Assembly: GCA_028707105.1 (NCBI GenBank)
Contig: JAQTUY010000042.1
Coordinates: forward strand, 1 to 11,442
Direction: 5' to 3'
Source: Candidatus Omnitrophota bacterium
GTDB taxonomy: Bacteria; Omnitrophota; Koll11; Gygaellales; JAQTUY01
Length of the DNA stretch: 11,442 nucleotides
Shown one piece after another: positions 10,803-11,442 of the stretch. Under the pieces are notes generated by a model that did not search any database, was not told the DNA's origin, and worked only from the letters and a program-made list of their open reading frames with translations. Made by a program: the position numbers and the translations under genes. Every line of letters starts with the position of its first letter. The first letter of the stretch is position 1.

Positions 10803-11442
10803 ATGAAGATCATCATTGATGCTATGGGCGGAGATCACGCTCCGGAAGTGGTAATAGAGGGAGCGATCGCCGCGGTCAAGGAATACGGAGTCGATATTAT
10901 TCTTACCGGCGATGAGGCCAGGATCAAGGGCCTGCTTGCCGGAAAGCATTATACCGGAGATAAGATCGCGATCCATCCCACCACCGAGATTATCGGGATG
11001 TCCGAGCCCGCCGCGGTCAGCGTGCGGAAAAAGAGGCATTCTTCCATTAGCGTGGGCTTGAACCTCCTCAAAGAAAACGGCCAGGGCGCTTTTTTTAGCG
11101 CGGGCAACACCGGCGCGGTCGTGTGCGCCGCGACTTTGACCCTCGGGCTTTTACCGGGAGTGGAAAGGCCGGGGATCGCCATAGTTTGTCCTACCTTAAA
11201 AGAGATAAGTTTGATGGTCGATGTCGGAGCTAATATTGACGCCAAGCCTCTTCATATCCTCCAGTATGCCGCGATGGCGGACGCTTATTCCCGTTCGGTC
11301 CTGAACAAGGTCAAACCGACCATAGGCCTTCTGAATATCGGAGAAGAAGCTACCAAGGGAACGGATTTTGTCAAGGAGACCTACAATTTATTATCCCAGA
11401 GTAATATTAATTTTATCGGGAACATAGAAGGCAAGGATCTGT
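10803..11442 (+). CDS. plsX: Phosphate acyltransferase PlsX (3' partial)
   Basis: The first 213 codons of an estimated 330 or so; the frame is open at the right edge. PlsX converts acyl-ACP and phosphate to acyl-phosphate, feeding PlsY for phosphatidic acid synthesis at the membrane. Visible: MKIIIDAMGGDHAPEVVIEGA at the start (family AMGGDxAP), SEPAAVSVRKKRHSSISVGL, SAGNTGAVV in the middle, LMVDVGAN and LLNIGEEATKG. The ATG 17 bp after rpmF has no strong ribosome binding site, so translation may be coupled to rpmF. Fatty-acid synthesis genes (fabH, fabD) are commonly next. Confidence 0.97.
   Translation, partial: MKIIIDAMGGDHAPEVVIEGAIAAVKEYGVDIILTGDEARIKGLLAGKHYTGDKIAIHPTTEIIGMSEPAAVSVRKKRHSSISVGLNLLKENGQGAFFSAGNTGAVVCAATLTLGLLPGVERPGIAIVCPTLKEISLMVDVGANIDAKPLHILQYAAMADAYSRSVLNKVKPTIGLLNIGEEATKGTDFVKETYNLLSQSNINFIGNIEGKDL

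Overview
The window is a stretch of ordinary bacterial chromosome with moderate GC and tightly packed genes, all on the + strand. The housekeeping block at the right end (recG, rsmD, coaD, a DUF177/YceD protein, rpmF, plsX) is bacterial. The rest (radical SAM/SPASM protein, iron-sulfur flavoprotein, YajQ, DUF6941, paired ACT proteins, two PilZ proteins, a one-domain BatD-like protein, a REP-type hairpin) suggests an uncultivated Gram-negative anaerobe. Omnitrophota or a deltaproteobacteria-like lineage would fit, but the sequence alone cannot settle this.

Left part (1-993). The end of a radical SAM protein is followed by a 23-bp tandem repeat, an intrinsic terminator and a BrnT/CopG-type toxin-antitoxin pair. 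The pair has a strong promoter whose -10 box lies inside three contiguous alternating 6-bp half-sites, which look like the autoregulatory operator.

Middle part (1065-5123). One apparent operon runs from a promoter at 1065-1093: Isf-like flavoprotein, small membrane protein, small exported protein, YajQ, DUF6941 protein. A second runs from a promoter at 3360-3387 that would give an almost leaderless mRNA: a Dph6-type ATP pyrophosphatase, a 44-residue zinc-ribbon protein, and two paralogous double-ACT proteins sharing a three-cysteine signature.

PilZ region (5124-6431). Two paralogous PilZ genes each follow a leader that can form a similar GCCACGG/CCGTGG hairpin. The first leader has its own promoter and ends in a classical intrinsic terminator before the start codon, which is the layout of an attenuator or riboswitch. 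YajQ and PilZ families both include c-di-GMP receptors, so the window may carry several c-di-GMP outputs. Between the second PilZ gene and the BatD-like gene, the minus strand carries a promoter and a terminator bracketing about 110 nt, a likely unassigned small RNA.

Right part (6432-11442). A BatD-like exported protein and recG follow, both with promoters placed so that transcription would start at or next to the ATG. A 24-bp perfect inverted repeat of REP type begins on the recG stop codon. Then comes the block rsmD-coaD-DUF177-rpmF-plsX, covering rRNA modification, coenzyme A synthesis, ribosome assembly and phospholipid synthesis. plsX runs off the end.

The most promising undescribed elements are the paired PilZ leader RNAs and the minus-strand RNA gene. 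The rest is mostly recognisable families.
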